64,000 nt of DNA from Shinisaurus crocodilurus (GCA_021292165.1 CM037878.1:292750971-292814970), one strand, 5' to 3'. Shown: positions 33,227 through 38,017, counted from the stretch's first letter. The notes: generated by a model not told the origin, from the letters alone. Translations and numbers: made by a program.

Positions 33227-34163
33227 TTAATTTACTCTCCCAATGCGAATAAACATGTCCCTGGAGAAGGAACTAACAGCTTGGCCCAAAGATAGTTTGC
33301 TTACTGGATGCTTGAAGAACCTTCAGCTTCTCTGCTTGCATAAGCATGACATTATGTGCAGAATCTGGTCCAGAATCAGGAACACAGGGCACGGCCTAAT
33401 TCCAGGTCTGGCTATTTGTCAGTCTAGTTCGTGCCGTCTACTCAAGCTGGCAGCAGCTCTTCGGGGTCTCAGACAGACAGATCTTTCAGATCTGTTACCT
33501 GCTACCTTATCTGTTTTTAAGTGGAGATGCCCGGGATTGAACTGGGGACCTTCTGCGTGCAAAACATGTGTTCTACCACTGAGCATGTGTCCTACCACTG
33601 TCCCTCCCTAGATATGTGCATGACTATCTCAGCTTCCAGATTCAATGTTTCTAGCCCACATGGTTGCAAAACTATTTATTTATATACGTACGTTATTTAG
33701 ATTTTCATAGATTTCATAGATCATAGAGTTGGAAGGAGCCTACAAGGCTATCCCACCTTTCCGCCAAAAAGTTACACTCAAGGCAGCTAATGATAATAAA
33801 ATACAAATTAAAATATTACATCAAAACAAGTCCATTAAAATGCAATTGAAAAAAACAACAATAAAACAAAAAGACAGAACTCAACCAATTAAGCCTTGCC
33901 TTCGGCAACAGACCTGAAGTCATGGTCCTACGTCTCCTTATTTTTTCCTTCTTCACCTTCCGGTAGATTCTCTTGAGGCATCTAAGGAGCGGTCCACTGT
34001 CATCAGCAATAGAATCTGCTGACTCATCCGGAATGTCCCCGTGGCTCAGGTCCAGGCCATTGGGGCTACCGAGACAGGTGTCGGAAATGGAATCTTCCCA
34101 GCTAAAGCGGGGAGTTTCTCCAAGAATGTCATCACCCTCTCCCAGGTAGCTCTGCAGATCCAT
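2893..34163 (-). CDS. Maestro/HEAT-like repeat (MROH) family gene, 17 coding exons, 3' end not seen
   Basis: Seventeen exons on the minus strand join in phase into about 770 codons. The order is 33932-34163, 33039-33163, 30002-30124, 29248-29321, 24041-24185, 23134-23229, 21141-21224, 18642-18777, 17364-17479, 14696-14848, 13333-13493, 11974-12103, 10448-10626, 8967-9104, 6403-6517, 5164-5304, 2893-3057. Each was placed from an AG acceptor, a GT donor and an open frame, and split codons at the junctions agree. Residues 1-60 are acidic and Ser/Asp-rich, 65-77 are Lys/Arg-rich, and the rest is alpha-helical HEAT-like sequence. Segments such as [17 protein letters not shown] and [14 protein letters not shown] fit the MROH family, whose molecular role is poorly known. 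The paralogue (for example MROH2, 7 or 9 type) cannot be told from memory. The ATG at 34163 has an in-frame TGA 24 nt upstream. The last exon has a frameshift, so the gene may be intact with an assembly error, or decaying. Confidence 0.82.
3190..3615 (+). mobile_element. L2-like LINE 3' end
   Basis: It carries the decayed reverse transcriptase C-terminus (GGAACTCTCTCCCGAGTGAC, then AAAACTTGGCTGTTCAGG, compare NSLP and LKTWLFR). It then runs through a T-rich tail to an AAATAAT repeat. A 20-bp word is duplicated at 3257-3299. The same family appears at 56675-57335. Confidence 0.7.
3830..4290 (+). mobile_element. L2-like LINE 3' end, second family
   Basis: The words GGGCCTTTTCTGCTGTGGCA and TTTATGGAATGAGCTCCCC, then CCGCCCAGAGAGCTTCGGCC and an (AAAT)n tail, mark the C-terminal and 3' UTR portion of a CR1/L2-group LINE. 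A similar copy lies at 41005-41640. Confidence 0.7.
4340..4396. repeat. (CCT)n microsatellite
   Basis: Consecutive CCT units, about 15 copies. Confidence 0.95.
4411..4540 (+). mobile_element. tRNA-derived SINE fragment (body and tail)
   Basis: It has GCTGCTGCCAGTCAGAAGAC and GGGCTAGATGGACGAAGCAC, followed by AAGGCAGCTTCAGATG. This is the body of the SINE whose tRNA-like head is seen at 33525-33600 and 50735-50765. Confidence 0.6.
4911..5075. mobile_element. hAT-type MITE, CAGGGCCGG family, copy 2
   Basis: Same termini as 1772-1934. It is flanked by a perfect 8-bp duplication CTTGAGGA (4903-4910 and 5076-5083). It lies in the intron after MROH exon 16, about 90 bp past its donor. Confidence 0.88.
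5164..5304 (-). CDS. MROH-like exon 16
   Basis: Forty-seven codons in phase 0, [20 protein letters not shown] to [10 protein letters not shown]. Acceptor CCCTCAG, donor AAG|GTGAGA. This is the most recognisable HEAT segment of the family. Confidence 0.92.
5440..5640 (+). mobile_element. CORE-SINE, 5' truncated
   Basis: It holds CACTGGGTGATTTTGGGCCA, CAGCCTAACCTACCTCACAG and the tail GCCGCCTTGGGCTCCTTGGA, followed by an (ATAA)n run. The middle matches the MIR-type core that defines CORE-SINEs. Confidence 0.75.
5757..6040 (-). mobile_element. RTE/I-like LINE with terminal zinc finger, copy A (3' end)
   Basis: Read on the minus strand it codes for the last part of ORF2 ending in the C2H2 zinc finger. 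It then has a short 3' UTR and a (GAT)n tail (CATCATCATCA on the plus strand). It is 5' truncated at about 6040. Confidence 0.8.
6090..6345 (+). mobile_element. CR1 LINE 3' fragment
   Basis: It holds GGGATTGGACAAATTCATGG, CAGAGGCAGTATGCCC and TTGCTGGGGAACATGGGTGG, a 3' region shared by six or more copies in this window. Confidence 0.75.
6403..6517 (-). CDS. MROH-like exon 15
   Basis: One base plus 38 codons, [20 protein letters not shown] to PTTIAFFVE. Acceptor GTTCCAG, donor GAG|GTAAGA. Confidence 0.87.
6660..7600 (-). mobile_element. CR1 LINE fragment, interrupted by a hAT MITE
   Basis: On the minus strand the sequence encodes CR1 reverse transcriptase remnants ([20 protein letters not shown]), followed by the CR1 3' region (GAATTCACTTCCACAAGATG type). 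A MITE with perfect duplication is inserted at 6693-6827. Confidence 0.78.
6693..6827. mobile_element. Palindromic hAT MITE (CAGTGTTYTCMACC family)
   Basis: 135 bp, almost a perfect palindrome of CAGTGTTTCTCAACCTTGGG...CTCCCAGCATGCCCCAGCC arms. Target duplication is GATCAGAC (6685-6692, 6828-6835). It interrupts a CR1 copy, so it is younger than that copy. Confidence 0.93.
8164..8193. repeat. (ATCT)n microsatellite
   Basis: About seven TCTA units. Confidence 0.95.
8248..8494 (+). mobile_element. CORE-SINE, near full length
   Basis: It has a tRNA-derived head (GTGGCGTAGTGGTGAGAGAG and ATCCGGGTTCTAGTCCC, B-box-like). The MIR-type core GACTTTGGACCAGTCAC and the tail GCCGCCTTGGGTTCCTTGCA follow, then (ATAA)n. 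Other copies are at 5440, 22019/22761 and 28211. Confidence 0.85.
8494..8805 (+). mobile_element. CR1 LINE 3' fragment
   Basis: GAATTCACTTCCACAAGATG to CAGCAGGGCACTTCCTTCTG, the same 3' region as 6090-6345 and 12160-12480. Confidence 0.8.
8967..9104 (-). CDS. MROH-like exon 14
   Basis: One base, 45 codons and two bases, [20 protein letters not shown] to QGAALLA. Acceptor GTTTAG, donor CAG|GTGAGC. Both split codons resolve to Ser and Arg with the neighbouring exons. Confidence 0.9.
9200..9345 (-). mobile_element. tRNA-derived SINE fragment
   Basis: Minus-strand reading shows a tRNA-like head with a B-box-like GGTTC(C)GTCTCC region and CTCAGCGGGAGAGCAC A-box-like words. The copy is diverged. 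Confidence 0.45.
9423..9550 (-). mobile_element. CR1 3' terminus
   Basis: ATCATCGAATCATCGAATGG, then GGAAGGGACCTATAAGGCCA, is the reverse of the standard CR1 tail with its short (ATTCGATG) end repeats. Confidence 0.8.
9925..10247. mobile_element. Long foldback element, 132-bp arms
   Basis: Left arm 9925-10056 and right arm 10116-10247 are reverse complements with few mismatches, around a 59-bp spacer. The arms include TGACTGAAGAAGATTACGAA and TTGTCTTATCTTCCC. The block CTGAAGAAG...CGAAAC is reminiscent of ends of Penelope-like elements, but no reverse transcriptase is present and the family is unknown to me. Confidence 0.75.
10448..10626 (-). CDS. MROH-like exon 13
   Basis: Fifty-nine codons plus two bases, [20 protein letters not shown] to GPGDSLA. 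The stretch [20 protein letters not shown] matches the conserved MROH core. Acceptor CTCCCAG, donor AAG|GTACGT. Confidence 0.9.
10690..11045. mobile_element. GC-rich foldback element, copy 2
   Basis: The central palindrome 10840-10907 (CCATAGAAAACCAGTTTAAA arms) and the flanks GGTCCCCGGCACTGC and GTCGCGTCACTTCCGGGTCC match the plan of 1960-2395. It lies about 65 bp beyond MROH exon 13 on its 5' side. Confidence 0.65.
11425..11800 (+). mobile_element. CR1 3' fragment, interrupted by a hAT MITE
   Basis: CAGAGGCAGTATGCCTAGGT to GATGGACC, then after the MITE CATGGTCTGATCTAGCAGGA. It is the same CR1 3' region as elsewhere. Confidence 0.78.
11623..11751. mobile_element. Palindromic hAT MITE
   Basis: Same family as 6693-6827. 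The word GGGTCCCCAGATGTTTTT is repeated locally (11640-11677). Target duplication is AGATGGAC/AGATAGAC, 7 of 8 matching. Confidence 0.88.
11974..12103 (-). CDS. MROH-like exon 12
   Basis: One base plus 43 codons, [20 protein letters not shown] to ISPVSMA. Acceptor TTTGCAG, donor GCT|GTGAGT. Confidence 0.87.
12160..12480 (+). mobile_element. CR1 3' fragment with an expanded (GAG)n tract
   Basis: The usual CR1 words surround a (GGA)n run at 12223-12290. The run grew from the CR1 motif CATGGAGGAGGAGG seen shorter in sister copies. It starts about 60 bp upstream of MROH exon 12. Confidence 0.8.
12223..12290. repeat. (GGA)n microsatellite
   Basis: About 22 units. The long Glu and Leu reading frames here are artefacts of the repeat. 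Confidence 0.97.
12974..13108. mobile_element. Palindromic hAT MITE
   Basis: 135 bp with arms nearly identical to 6693-6827. Perfect duplication CTTTAGGT (12966-12973, 13109-13116). Confidence 0.93.
13140..13222. repeat. AGTAAGTCCC inverted repeat family
   Basis: Short element with CTCAGAAGTAAGTCCCACCG and flanks TAATCCTA...TTAGGATTACA in inverted orientation. Better copies lie at 43621-43700, 44018-44237, 45446-45532 and 45899-45965. Confidence 0.65.
13333..13493 (-). CDS. MROH-like exon 11
   Basis: Fifty-three codons plus two bases, [20 protein letters not shown] to [17 protein letters not shown] after a Lys is typical of MROH proteins. Acceptor TTCCAG, donor CAG|GTGCCG, which is weaker than the others. 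Confidence 0.88.
14470..14717. repeat. 31-bp minisatellite spanning the MROH exon 10 splice donor
   Basis: Eight contiguous 31-bp units (starts 14470, 14501, 14532, 14563, 14594, 14625, 14656, 14687). Seven are nearly identical, with only a T/C change at the start of the units at 14563 and 14594. The unit at 14470 is diverged. On the minus strand each unit contains AATAGAGAAG|GTGCGGG, the exon 10 donor. The right-most unit overlaps the end of exon 10, so the array grew from the exon/intron junction. Confidence 0.97.
14696..14848 (-). CDS. MROH-like exon 10, donor inside a minisatellite
   Basis: Fifty-one codons in phase 0, [20 protein letters not shown] to NCGAEIEK. Acceptor GCTCCAG, donor AAG|GTGCGG. 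The last 22 coding bases and the donor are the first copy of a 31-bp tandem array (14470-14717). Because 31 is not a multiple of three, using the second or third donor would break the frame, and read-through meets TAG in the third copy. The first donor is the only one joining in phase with exon 11. Confidence 0.9.
15005..15172 (-). mobile_element. 5S rRNA-derived SINE with CR1-type tail
   Basis: Minus-strand reading gives GGAAAGCTAAGCAGGGTCAG and GGCCTGGTTATGACTTGG(A)TGGGAGACC, which match the internal promoter half of 5S rRNA. The tail GGGTTGGACTCGATAGCCTT and TTCTATGA words are those of CR1. Sister copies are at 38018, 39222 and 41236. Confidence 0.85.
15183..15300. mobile_element. Palindromic MITE, GGGYGCAATCCTATGC family
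   Basis: Arms begin GGGCACAATCCTACACACG and end CATGCATAGGATTGCGCCC. The left flank is TTAA, which also precedes 36669, suggesting a piggyBac-type TTAA target. The middle again holds CTACAATTCCCAGCATTC. Other copies: 21383-21518, 29832-29912, 31715-31790, 46124-46165, 47116-47229. Confidence 0.7.
15758..16533 (-). mobile_element. RTE/I-like LINE with terminal zinc finger, copy B
   Basis: A minus-strand frame of about 190 codons holds [38 protein letters not shown] and further ORF2 C-terminal sequence. It ends with DHLPSGNL and then a stop (16547-15954), so the zinc finger is lost in frame. The tail is (GAT)n. Confidence 0.85.
16575..16815 (+). mobile_element. L2-like LINE fragment
   Basis: GATTACTGCAATGTGGGGGC and GTCCAGAAACTACACTTAGT match the DYCNA-L...KLQLVQN motif of L2-group reverse transcriptase, with an A/T run at 16719-16739. 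Confidence 0.55.
16850..17170. mobile_element. Composite palindromic element, CTGGGTTCAGACAAC family, copy 1
   Basis: Two palindromic modules (16850-16962 and 17070-17169), each with CTGGGTTCAGACAAC-type ends, flank a central block with CCATGAAGAGAACCCATGG and its own inverted words. The same three-part plan recurs at 45043-45352. Confidence 0.75.
17320..17351. repeat. (GT)n microsatellite
   Basis: About 15 GT units, ending 13 nt from the donor of MROH exon 9. Confidence 0.96.
17364..17479 (-). CDS. MROH-like exon 9
   Basis: Two bases plus 38 codons, [20 protein letters not shown] to NPSRVAE. Acceptor GTCGCAG, donor GAG|GTAATT. A (GT)n microsatellite begins within about 15 nt beyond the donor. 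Confidence 0.88.
17533..17672. mobile_element. Palindromic hAT MITE with altered left end
   Basis: Duplication CTTTAGCG (17525-17532, 17673-17680). The left end reads CGGCCGCGGTGTTCTCC instead of CAGTGTTCTCC, so a few GC-rich bases (including a GCGGCCGC site) were gained there. Confidence 0.87.
18311..18447. mobile_element. Palindromic hAT MITE, CAGGGCTCTCC subfamily
   Basis: Arms CAGGGCTCTCCAACCTTGGG...GGTTGGAGAGCCCTG with CTACAGCTCCCAGAATCCC in the middle. Perfect duplication CTTTAGAG (18303-18310, 18448-18455). Confidence 0.9.
18642..18777 (-). CDS. MROH-like exon 8
   Basis: Forty-five codons plus one base, [20 protein letters not shown] to [10 protein letters not shown]. Acceptor CCATCAG, donor AAGA|GTAAGA. 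The leftover A forms Ile with exon 9. Confidence 0.88.
19958..20105. mobile_element. CTGGGTTCAGACAAC element, copy 2, left part
   Basis: Reverse-oriented composite copy. It ends abruptly at CACAACT where a CR1 chimera is inserted, and resumes at about 20738. Confidence 0.72.
20106..20737 (+). mobile_element. CR1 LINE with ORF2 C-terminus (insertion)
   Basis: A 127-codon frame (20265-20648) has the CR1 ORF2 end: [45 protein letters not shown]. It is followed by the CR1 tail GGACTCGATGGCCTTGTAGG and ATTCTATGATTCTATGA. A second CR1-type 3' region (CAGAGGCAATCTGCCTACGT) precedes it at 20106-20265. Confidence 0.85.
20738..20940. mobile_element. CTGGGTTCAGACAAC element, copy 2, right part
   Basis: Resumes GAACCCAACAACAAACCATG, then CCATGGGTTCTCTTCATGG, and ends with the GTTCAGACAACATGATAACC palindrome. 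The terminal word TGTCTGAACCCAT is tripled at 20908-20948. Confidence 0.72.
21141..21224 (-). CDS. MROH-like exon 7
   Basis: Twenty-eight codons in phase 0, [20 protein letters not shown] followed by VASKLQLD. Acceptor GCTGCAG, donor GAC|GTGAGT. Confidence 0.88.
21383..21518. mobile_element. Palindromic MITE, GGGYGCAATCCTATGC family
   Basis: Arms GACGCAATCCTATGCAAG to CATGCATAGGATTGCACCC around CTACAGCTCCCAGCATGCCC and its mirror. Confidence 0.8.
22019..22075 (-). mobile_element. CORE-SINE tail, separated from its body by a hAT insertion
   Basis: (TTTA)n and CCCTGCCTTTTTTCCTGCAA, which continue in the same order at 22761-22962 (CAAGGAACCCAAGGCGGC to the tRNA-like head). Confidence 0.85.
22076..22760. 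mobile_element. Non-autonomous hAT element rich in GACTCGAGTC words, copy 1
   Basis: Termini CAGGGATG/CATCCCTG with perfect 8-bp duplication CAAGGAAC (22068-22075, 22761-22768). Both ends are packed with interleaved GAGTC, CGAGTC and GACTCGAGTC words. The interior has GGCAGGCAGAGG repeats. There is no transposase frame. Confidence 0.9.
22761..22962 (-). mobile_element. CORE-SINE body
   Basis: Minus-strand reading gives the tRNA-like head, the core GACTTTGGGCCAATCACGG and the CCTCACAGGGTTGTTGTGAG block. Its tail is across the inserted hAT element. Confidence 0.85.
23134..23229 (-). CDS. MROH-like exon 6
   Basis: Thirty-two codons in phase 0, [20 protein letters not shown] to LELERILQ. Acceptor CCCCAG, strong donor CAG|GTAAGC. 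Confidence 0.88.
24041..24185 (-). CDS. MROH-like exon 5
   Basis: One base plus 48 codons, [17 protein letters not shown] to SSVQYTK. Acceptor ATCCAG, donor AAG|GTAGCC. The FKSVFSLSP segment resembles the first HEAT helices of MROH proteins. Confidence 0.83.
24231..24318. mobile_element. Miniature hairpin element
   Basis: Arms of about 42 bp, TATATAACATTTTTTAAAAT...GGTCGCTCTG and their reverse complement, around the 3-base loop TAT. One arm has a one-base difference in its A/T run. Confidence 0.85.
24505..24945 (+). mobile_element. Possible solo LTR
   Basis: Starts TGTTGACATTTG and ends near TACAGAGTTATTTCCTTATTAC. It has an AATAAA-like ATAATAAAC signal near 24880 and a TGT...ACA outline. 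No internal coding region is present and target duplications were not established. Confidence 0.4.
26175..26279. mobile_element. Palindromic hAT MITE, internally deleted
   Basis: 105 bp, arms CAGTGTTCTCCAACCTTGGG and GGTTGGAGAACACTG with the centre reduced to ATGCCGAAGCTATAG. The flanks CCTTACAT and AGCTAGAA do not match. Confidence 0.85.
27528..27803. mobile_element. Nested or composite hAT MITE
   Basis: A left half (27528 to about 27597) is followed by about 70 bp of foreign sequence with GCTGGTTGTGCTAGCTCTG. A full MITE then spans 27669-27803. The outer flanks CCCTAATC and CTCTAATC agree at 7 of 8 bases. Confidence 0.75.
27928..27949. repeat. (CA)n microsatellite
   Basis: About eleven CA units. 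Confidence 0.95.
28211..28470 (-). mobile_element. CORE-SINE, near full length
   Basis: Minus-strand reading runs from the tRNA-like head (GCCAGTATGGCGTAGTGGTG) through GACTTTGGGCCAGTCACTG to the (TAAA)n tail, with a (GGA)n run in the body. Confidence 0.85.
28500..28835 (+). mobile_element. Possible solo LTR
   Basis: TGTAACATCACAACG to CTGCGTTGGAGGTAATT with a CAATAAAACTGTATATATA polyadenylation-like signal and a downstream TCTGCTTTCTAGACC. Structure only; no pol sequence. Confidence 0.35.
29248..29321 (-). CDS. MROH-like exon 4
   Basis: Seventy-four bases encode [20 protein letters not shown] and IIDL plus two bases. The split codon AG|C becomes Ser with exon 5. Acceptor CTACAG, donor AAG|GTAGGT. 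Confidence 0.85.
30002..30124 (-). CDS. MROH-like exon 3
   Basis: Forty-one codons in phase 0 both sides, [17 protein letters not shown] to SDVVGAIT. Acceptor CTTTAG, donor ACG|GTGAGT. It begins the amphipathic helical repeats. A GAAA microsatellite lies directly beyond the donor. Confidence 0.85.
30384..30417. repeat. (CA)n microsatellite
   Basis: About 17 CA units. Confidence 0.96.
30590..30640. mobile_element. Left half of a palindromic hAT MITE
   Basis: CAGTGTTCTCCAACCTTGGG to AACTCCCAGCAT, then abrupt change into L1 ORF1 sequence at about 30641. The left flank is GGCTAAAG. No right half was found. Confidence 0.8.
30641..31480 (-). mobile_element. L1 LINE 5' portion with ORF1
   Basis: A minus-strand frame of more than 200 codons encodes an L1 ORF1-type protein. 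It has a long coiled coil ([20 protein letters not shown]), the RRM-like segment [20 protein letters not shown] and a C-terminal [21 protein letters not shown] stop or frame break separates a further N-terminal piece (31243-31437). No ORF2 follows, so the usual 5' truncation pattern is reversed. Confidence 0.85.
31868..32064 (-). mobile_element. CR1 3' fragment, first part
   Basis: CACAACCAGGATATGAGAGG and TGTTCCCCAGCAACTGGTGT, continuing at 32586-32712 after an inserted LINE. Confidence 0.75.
32065..32585 (-). mobile_element. RTE/I-like LINE with terminal zinc finger, copy C
   Basis: Minus-strand frame 32559-32146 is open through [18 protein letters not shown] to [20 protein letters not shown] and the stop, then the (GAT)n tail. 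It lies inside a CR1 copy and is 5' truncated at the AAGACTACTAG region. Confidence 0.88.
32586..32712 (-). mobile_element. CR1 3' fragment, second part
   Basis: CAGTTGGTGGCCATCACAAT and CTCCATGAATTAGACAAC, the continuation of 31868-32064. Confidence 0.72.
33039..33163 (-). CDS. MROH-like exon 2
   Basis: Two bases plus 41 codons. It runs from [12 protein letters not shown] to YFNSKKE, with acceptor TTTTCAG and donor GAG|GTATGA. The linker is acidic and Pro/Ser-containing before the helical region begins. Confidence 0.75.
33191..33224. repeat. (GA)n microsatellite
   Basis: About 17 GA units, 28 bp upstream of MROH exon 2. Confidence 0.96.
33425..33612 (-). mobile_element. tRNA-derived SINE with clear head
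   Basis: Minus-strand reading gives CTCAGTGGTAGAACACATGT, TTGCACGCAGAAGGTCCCC and AGTTCAATCCCGGGC, which are A-box and B-box regions of a tRNA. A body with GGTAGCAGGTAACAGATCTG and GCTGCTGCCAGC follows. Confidence 0.8.
33670..33880 (-). mobile_element. L2-like LINE tail with a CR1 scrap
   Basis: (TTTA)-type start, CCCACCTTTCCGCCAAAAAG and ACTCAAGGCAGCTAATGATA are reverse-oriented L2-like 3' UTR. ATAGATCATAGAGTTGGAAG within it is a CR1 or 5S-SINE tail. Confidence 0.55.
33932..34163 (-). CDS. MROH-like exon 1 (first coding exon)
   Basis: It encodes residues 1-77 starting [16 protein letters not shown]. The segment is rich in Asp, Glu and Ser and then becomes basic ([10 protein letters not shown]). 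An in-frame TGA lies just upstream of the ATG. A TTCCAG acceptor about 10 nt before the ATG suggests an additional untranslated 5' exon further right. The donor reads GAC|GTAGGA and leaves one base (C), which makes a Leu codon with exon 2. Confidence 0.72.
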
Positions 34164-34339
34164 TCTGCAACTGGAAGAAGCAGCTTTTCAGGGTGCATTC
34201 ACACTAAGAAAGGCAATCAAGTTCTCCTGCAGGAGCTTTTTTATTTTGGTACTGTTCACACGCACACGTCATTATAGTTTATACATTTATTTTTATGTAT
34301 TACATTTCTAATCCACCCAATAATTAATGTTCTCTAATC

Positions 34340-34485
34340 AAGCCTTCCCCAACTGGGGCACTCTCCAGACGTGTTGGACTACAGCTCCCATCAACCACAG
34401 CCCATGGTGGGCATGTGGCTTGTGGATGATGGGAGTTGTAGTCTGACACATCTGGAGAGTTCCCTGGTTGGGGAAGGCTGGTTAA
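34340..34485. mobile_element. Inverted-repeat element, AGCCTTCCCCAAC family
   Basis: AGCCTTCCCCAACTGGGGCA and GTTGGGGAAGGCT form inverted ends. The arms hold GTTGGACTACAGCTCCCATC and its mirror. Similar copies are at 34685-34820, 43192-43330 and 52985-53115. Confidence 0.75.
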
Positions 34486-34684
34486 AACAAACACAACATG
34501 CTGATGTCTTGCCATGACTATCTCTAGAGAATTTGGGAATTGCAGTTTGGTGAGGATACAGAGAATTCTCAGAAAAGCTTAGCTCCCTCCCCGACCCTGC
34601 TCCATACTACAATTCCCAGGAGTCTTTGGGGACTGGGAATGACTGTTAAACCAGTGTAGTCTGTGGAATACATAGAATCTTCCA

Positions 34685-34820
34685 GGGCAGTCAACCACGA
34701 GCCCTCCAGATGTGTTGGACCACAACTCCCAGAAACCCTGATCACTGGCCATGCTGACTAGGGCTTATGGGTGTTGTAGTCCAAAACATCTGGAGGGCAC
34801 CAGGTTGCCTACCCCTGAGG
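34685..34820. mobile_element. Inverted-repeat element, AGCCTTCCCCAAC family
   Basis: GAGCCCTCCAGATGTGTTGG and CCAAAACATCTGGAGGGCAC arms with CACAACTCCCAGAAACCC in the centre. Confidence 0.72.
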
Positions 34821-35474
34821 TAGATACACTTTGCGTGGCTCCATCCTTCCAAACAAACTGAAATGATGTGAACAGCCCTCTGCTTCCACAACAGAGGACC
34901 AGTAGAGGAGCTGGATCTATGGTGGTAGTTCAGCCACACTTACTTTTCTGCTAAGAGAAGATTTGATCTTCTCCAGTTCACTTCCAGCCAACTAACTCAA
35001 GAGACTCAGCCAGATTCACTGTCGGCAATAACAGCTGATGCGGGGGGGCGGGTGGAGGTGTCCACTGAGCCAAAGGCTTTACATCGCAGCCTGATGGGGT
35101 CACCCTGGAAACCACCTGGCAGAGTTGCTATGAAAACACACAGGTAATAAAGGGAGGACCACGATGTGTGTAGGCCAGGTGAAATGGTTCTTGGGCTTCT
35201 AAGGCTTTTTGCCAGTATTGAGCCCTGAGGTTTATGAAGACTTTCAAAGTCCAGTTCTGCTTTTAATGATGCTAGCAACTTGCAGGGACTTTTTTTTTCT
35301 TTCTTTCTCATATCAAGGATGGATTATTATGCCATGGAGACCTAACTGGGGACCTGAGCTTTGATCCGGCACCTCTTATTCATGTTCATGTTGAATGGCC
35401 TTCCGTCCACCCACAATATAAAAGAGAGTGGGTTTGGTTTTTTATAGCTCGCCCCTTCAATTTATGAATGGGTT

Positions 35475-36160
35475 AGCTGTCTATGGGATATTGTGAAGGA
35501 TCACTAGCAGGATCCTTTGCGTGAGTTCGGTGCTTAACGGGTTAACCGGCACTGAGTTACAGTCCGTACGAGCGCTGGCGACCACCTGAGAGGTTTTCGC
35601 GCACAAGAGGAAACCAAAGCCCTTTAAATGACCAAATAAGGCTTTTATTTGTTTACACAAAACACAGATCGGAACTAACAGCTTTCCAGGAATACTACAA
35701 TGTCAACACAACCTTAGTTGACCCCTGCGTTACTCAATGAACAGGCTCCTAGGCTAGCGGATTGAATCTGGTCAATTACCTCAGATCAGAGACTCTACGC
35801 TTAGTCAGTTTCAGCCTGGCTCCGGGTCTGCTGATCCCGGGATGAGACTGGCTTCGAAGTACCCTGGGTTCCCAACAACCCTTTACCGGAAGGGAGAGGG
35901 GTTTTCTACCCCGGAGTTCCCGCTCTCCCCGCCCTCCAGGTCAGATGGGGGCTTATGCCTGCCCCTTTGTTTCAGGTGGGCTTATTCCTGCCCGGGAAGA
36001 AGGTGACGTACTGGTACTTTACAGCTCTTTGAGACTGCCCTGATAGTTTGATGGTCCTTGATGGTCCTTCCTGGTTTTTTGTGGATCTCCACCGAGACTC
36101 TTCTTTGTTGGGGATGACGACCTGTCTGGCTGCTTCTCCTGTGACTTCATCCCTCCTCCC
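35475..36160. other. Possible LTR-like sequence
   Basis: GAGTTCGGTGCTTAACGGGT, GCTGGCGACCACCTGAGAGG and CAAATAAGGCTTTTATTTG resemble in layout the blocks at 61045-61200 and 63380-63560. They may be a shared LTR type, but no termini could be fixed. Confidence 0.3.
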
Positions 36161-36224
36161 TCGCCCCCTCCCTTAGGGGAAGACTATGTGTGTGTGTGTG
36201 CAGACTTGTGTTGGGCTTTCTCCA

Positions 36225-36640
36225 CAGATATATTTATTTATTTATTTATTTATTTACGATATTTGTATACCACTCCATATCTAGGCAGATTCCAGAGCGC
36301 TGAACAATAAAAAACAGATAAAAAGAATAAAAACAATACGTACATTAAAAAAACAGGATAACATTTAAAACCATGGCTGGTCAACAAGAAAGGCTTCCCA
36401 GAACAAAGATGTCTTCAGCAGGCGCCGAAAACAACACAGTGTCAGAGCCGGCGTGACCTCCGGAGGCAGGGAGTTTCAGAGAAGTGGGGCCACCACTCTT
36501 TTCCTGGTGGACCCCAATCGGGCCACACAGGTCCACGACGAACCCCCAGGAGAATGTCCTCTGATGACCTCAAGTGACCGGGCAGGTTGGTAAGGGAGAA
36601 CTAGGTACTCTCTCGGGTACCCTGGTCCCAAGTTGTTTGG
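36225..36640 (-). mobile_element. L2-like LINE 3' end
   Basis: (TTTA)n then GTATACCACTCCATATCTAG and AACAATAAAAAACAGATAAA. Further right come decayed ORF2 words (GGAGGCAGGGAGTTTCAGAG, GGGCCACCACTCTTTTCC). Orientation is inferred from the tail on the left. Confidence 0.65.
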
Positions 36641-37068
36641 GGCGCAATATATGATCATGTAATATATAATTAAGGGCACAATCAAAAAAGTTCTACAACT
36701 CCCAGCATTCCCTAAATTGACCAATCTTGTGAAAGAAGGAAGACCACAGGAGAACATATTAATTGGAAAAAAAAATCAGTCTTTTTATATCATTTGGAGT
36801 TCAGGAATGCTGTAGACCCGTACACAGTATTAGGTGCAATTTAATATTTTGGGAAGGAAATACGGGAGTAGATGGTGAATATACTTATGATCTATTATTA
36901 TATTTATTGTTGGATTCTTAATTGTATGGTTTATTGTATTAACAAAAGAATTACGGTAACAAATGGAGTATAAATAAAAAATGAAATGGAGCCGTTTTCA
37001 TGTGTGGGGATTCCACCAGATTCTAGGGCTCACCAGCACGGCCATCCTGATGTTCCAGATCTTTGTTG

Positions 37069-37600
37069 GGGATGTGATGGATTGAGGCCTACACAGGATT
37101 GGGTTTGTTGAGGCCTACACAGGCTTCAGTTTGTTGAAGCCTGAAGGCCCAAACACTTCCCTCGAGTAGTGAAGCCTGAAGGCCCAAACACTTGGATGGG
37201 AGGGGGAGTTTGAGAGTTTTAAGTTACCCAATAGAAGTTAAGAATCAGTTCTCCTGTGCAAGGTCACATGGTTATAACCTTCCATTCCTGGGAAGACTAT
37301 ATATGTGGGGTGTGGTCAGCTAGCAGTTAGAGTGTGTGCTGGGAGAGTGCTGGAAGCAGCAGCACAGAAACAGCAGAGAGAAGCAGAGAGAGAGCGAAAG
37401 AGAAACGGGCTGCATAGGAAATAGGTAGTCTGAAGTTATACTAGAGAACATTGGATTGTTTGTTTGTTTGTTTTATTTTATCATACTTGCTTTTGAATTA
37501 TAACCACTCTATTACGTAAAGACCCTAATATTAATAGTAAAGTGTTGTTGTTTACCCTGGAGTTTGGGGTGACTTATTCACCACGTCTACAGCCTACACC
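37069..37600 (+). mobile_element. Probable solo LTR
   Basis: Begins TGTGATGGATTGAGG, has a TATA-like GACTATATATGTGG at about 37294, then AATAGTAAAG and a GT-rich TGTTGTTTACCCTGGAGTTTG. It ends near TCTACAGCCTACA. The start is repetitive (GAGGCCTACACAGG twice, AGCCTGAAGGCCCAAACACTT twice). TG...CA ends fit an LTR. No retroviral or pol frame is adjacent. Confidence 0.5.
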
Positions 37601-38017
37601 CACGTTACTGGAAGCAGGCAAAGGACTTGATAACCTAGAGAGGCTTTGGGAAGAGGCAGAGATCTCCCAAAGGCAGATCAAGGGGTCTCTGCAGTAGCGG
37701 AACCTTGACAGGGGGCAAATAAGAACAACGTCAAAAATCCACCATGTCTTTGTCACTTTGATTTTGAGCAGGCATAATTTGATGGCCCCTTTAGACTAGA
37801 GGATGGGAGAGCTCCAGTTTTCCAAAATGGCAAATGGCCCTGATTCGGATCGAGACCATGATGGGGTTTTTTTTGGGGGGGGGAATCTAACCCTTCCCCC
37901 ATCAGCATCTTCCATGTTGAAATCCCTGCTTTTTGCCTCGTGCCGCAAAACATACAGATGCTATGTGGGATTCTCAGATTTGCGGGAACATGAATTCTGG
38001 GCAGTCCTGGGGAACTG

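Noticed and set aside
33525..33605. tRNA gene
   Set aside because: Box-like words are present, but the acceptor stem does not pair and a SINE body follows.
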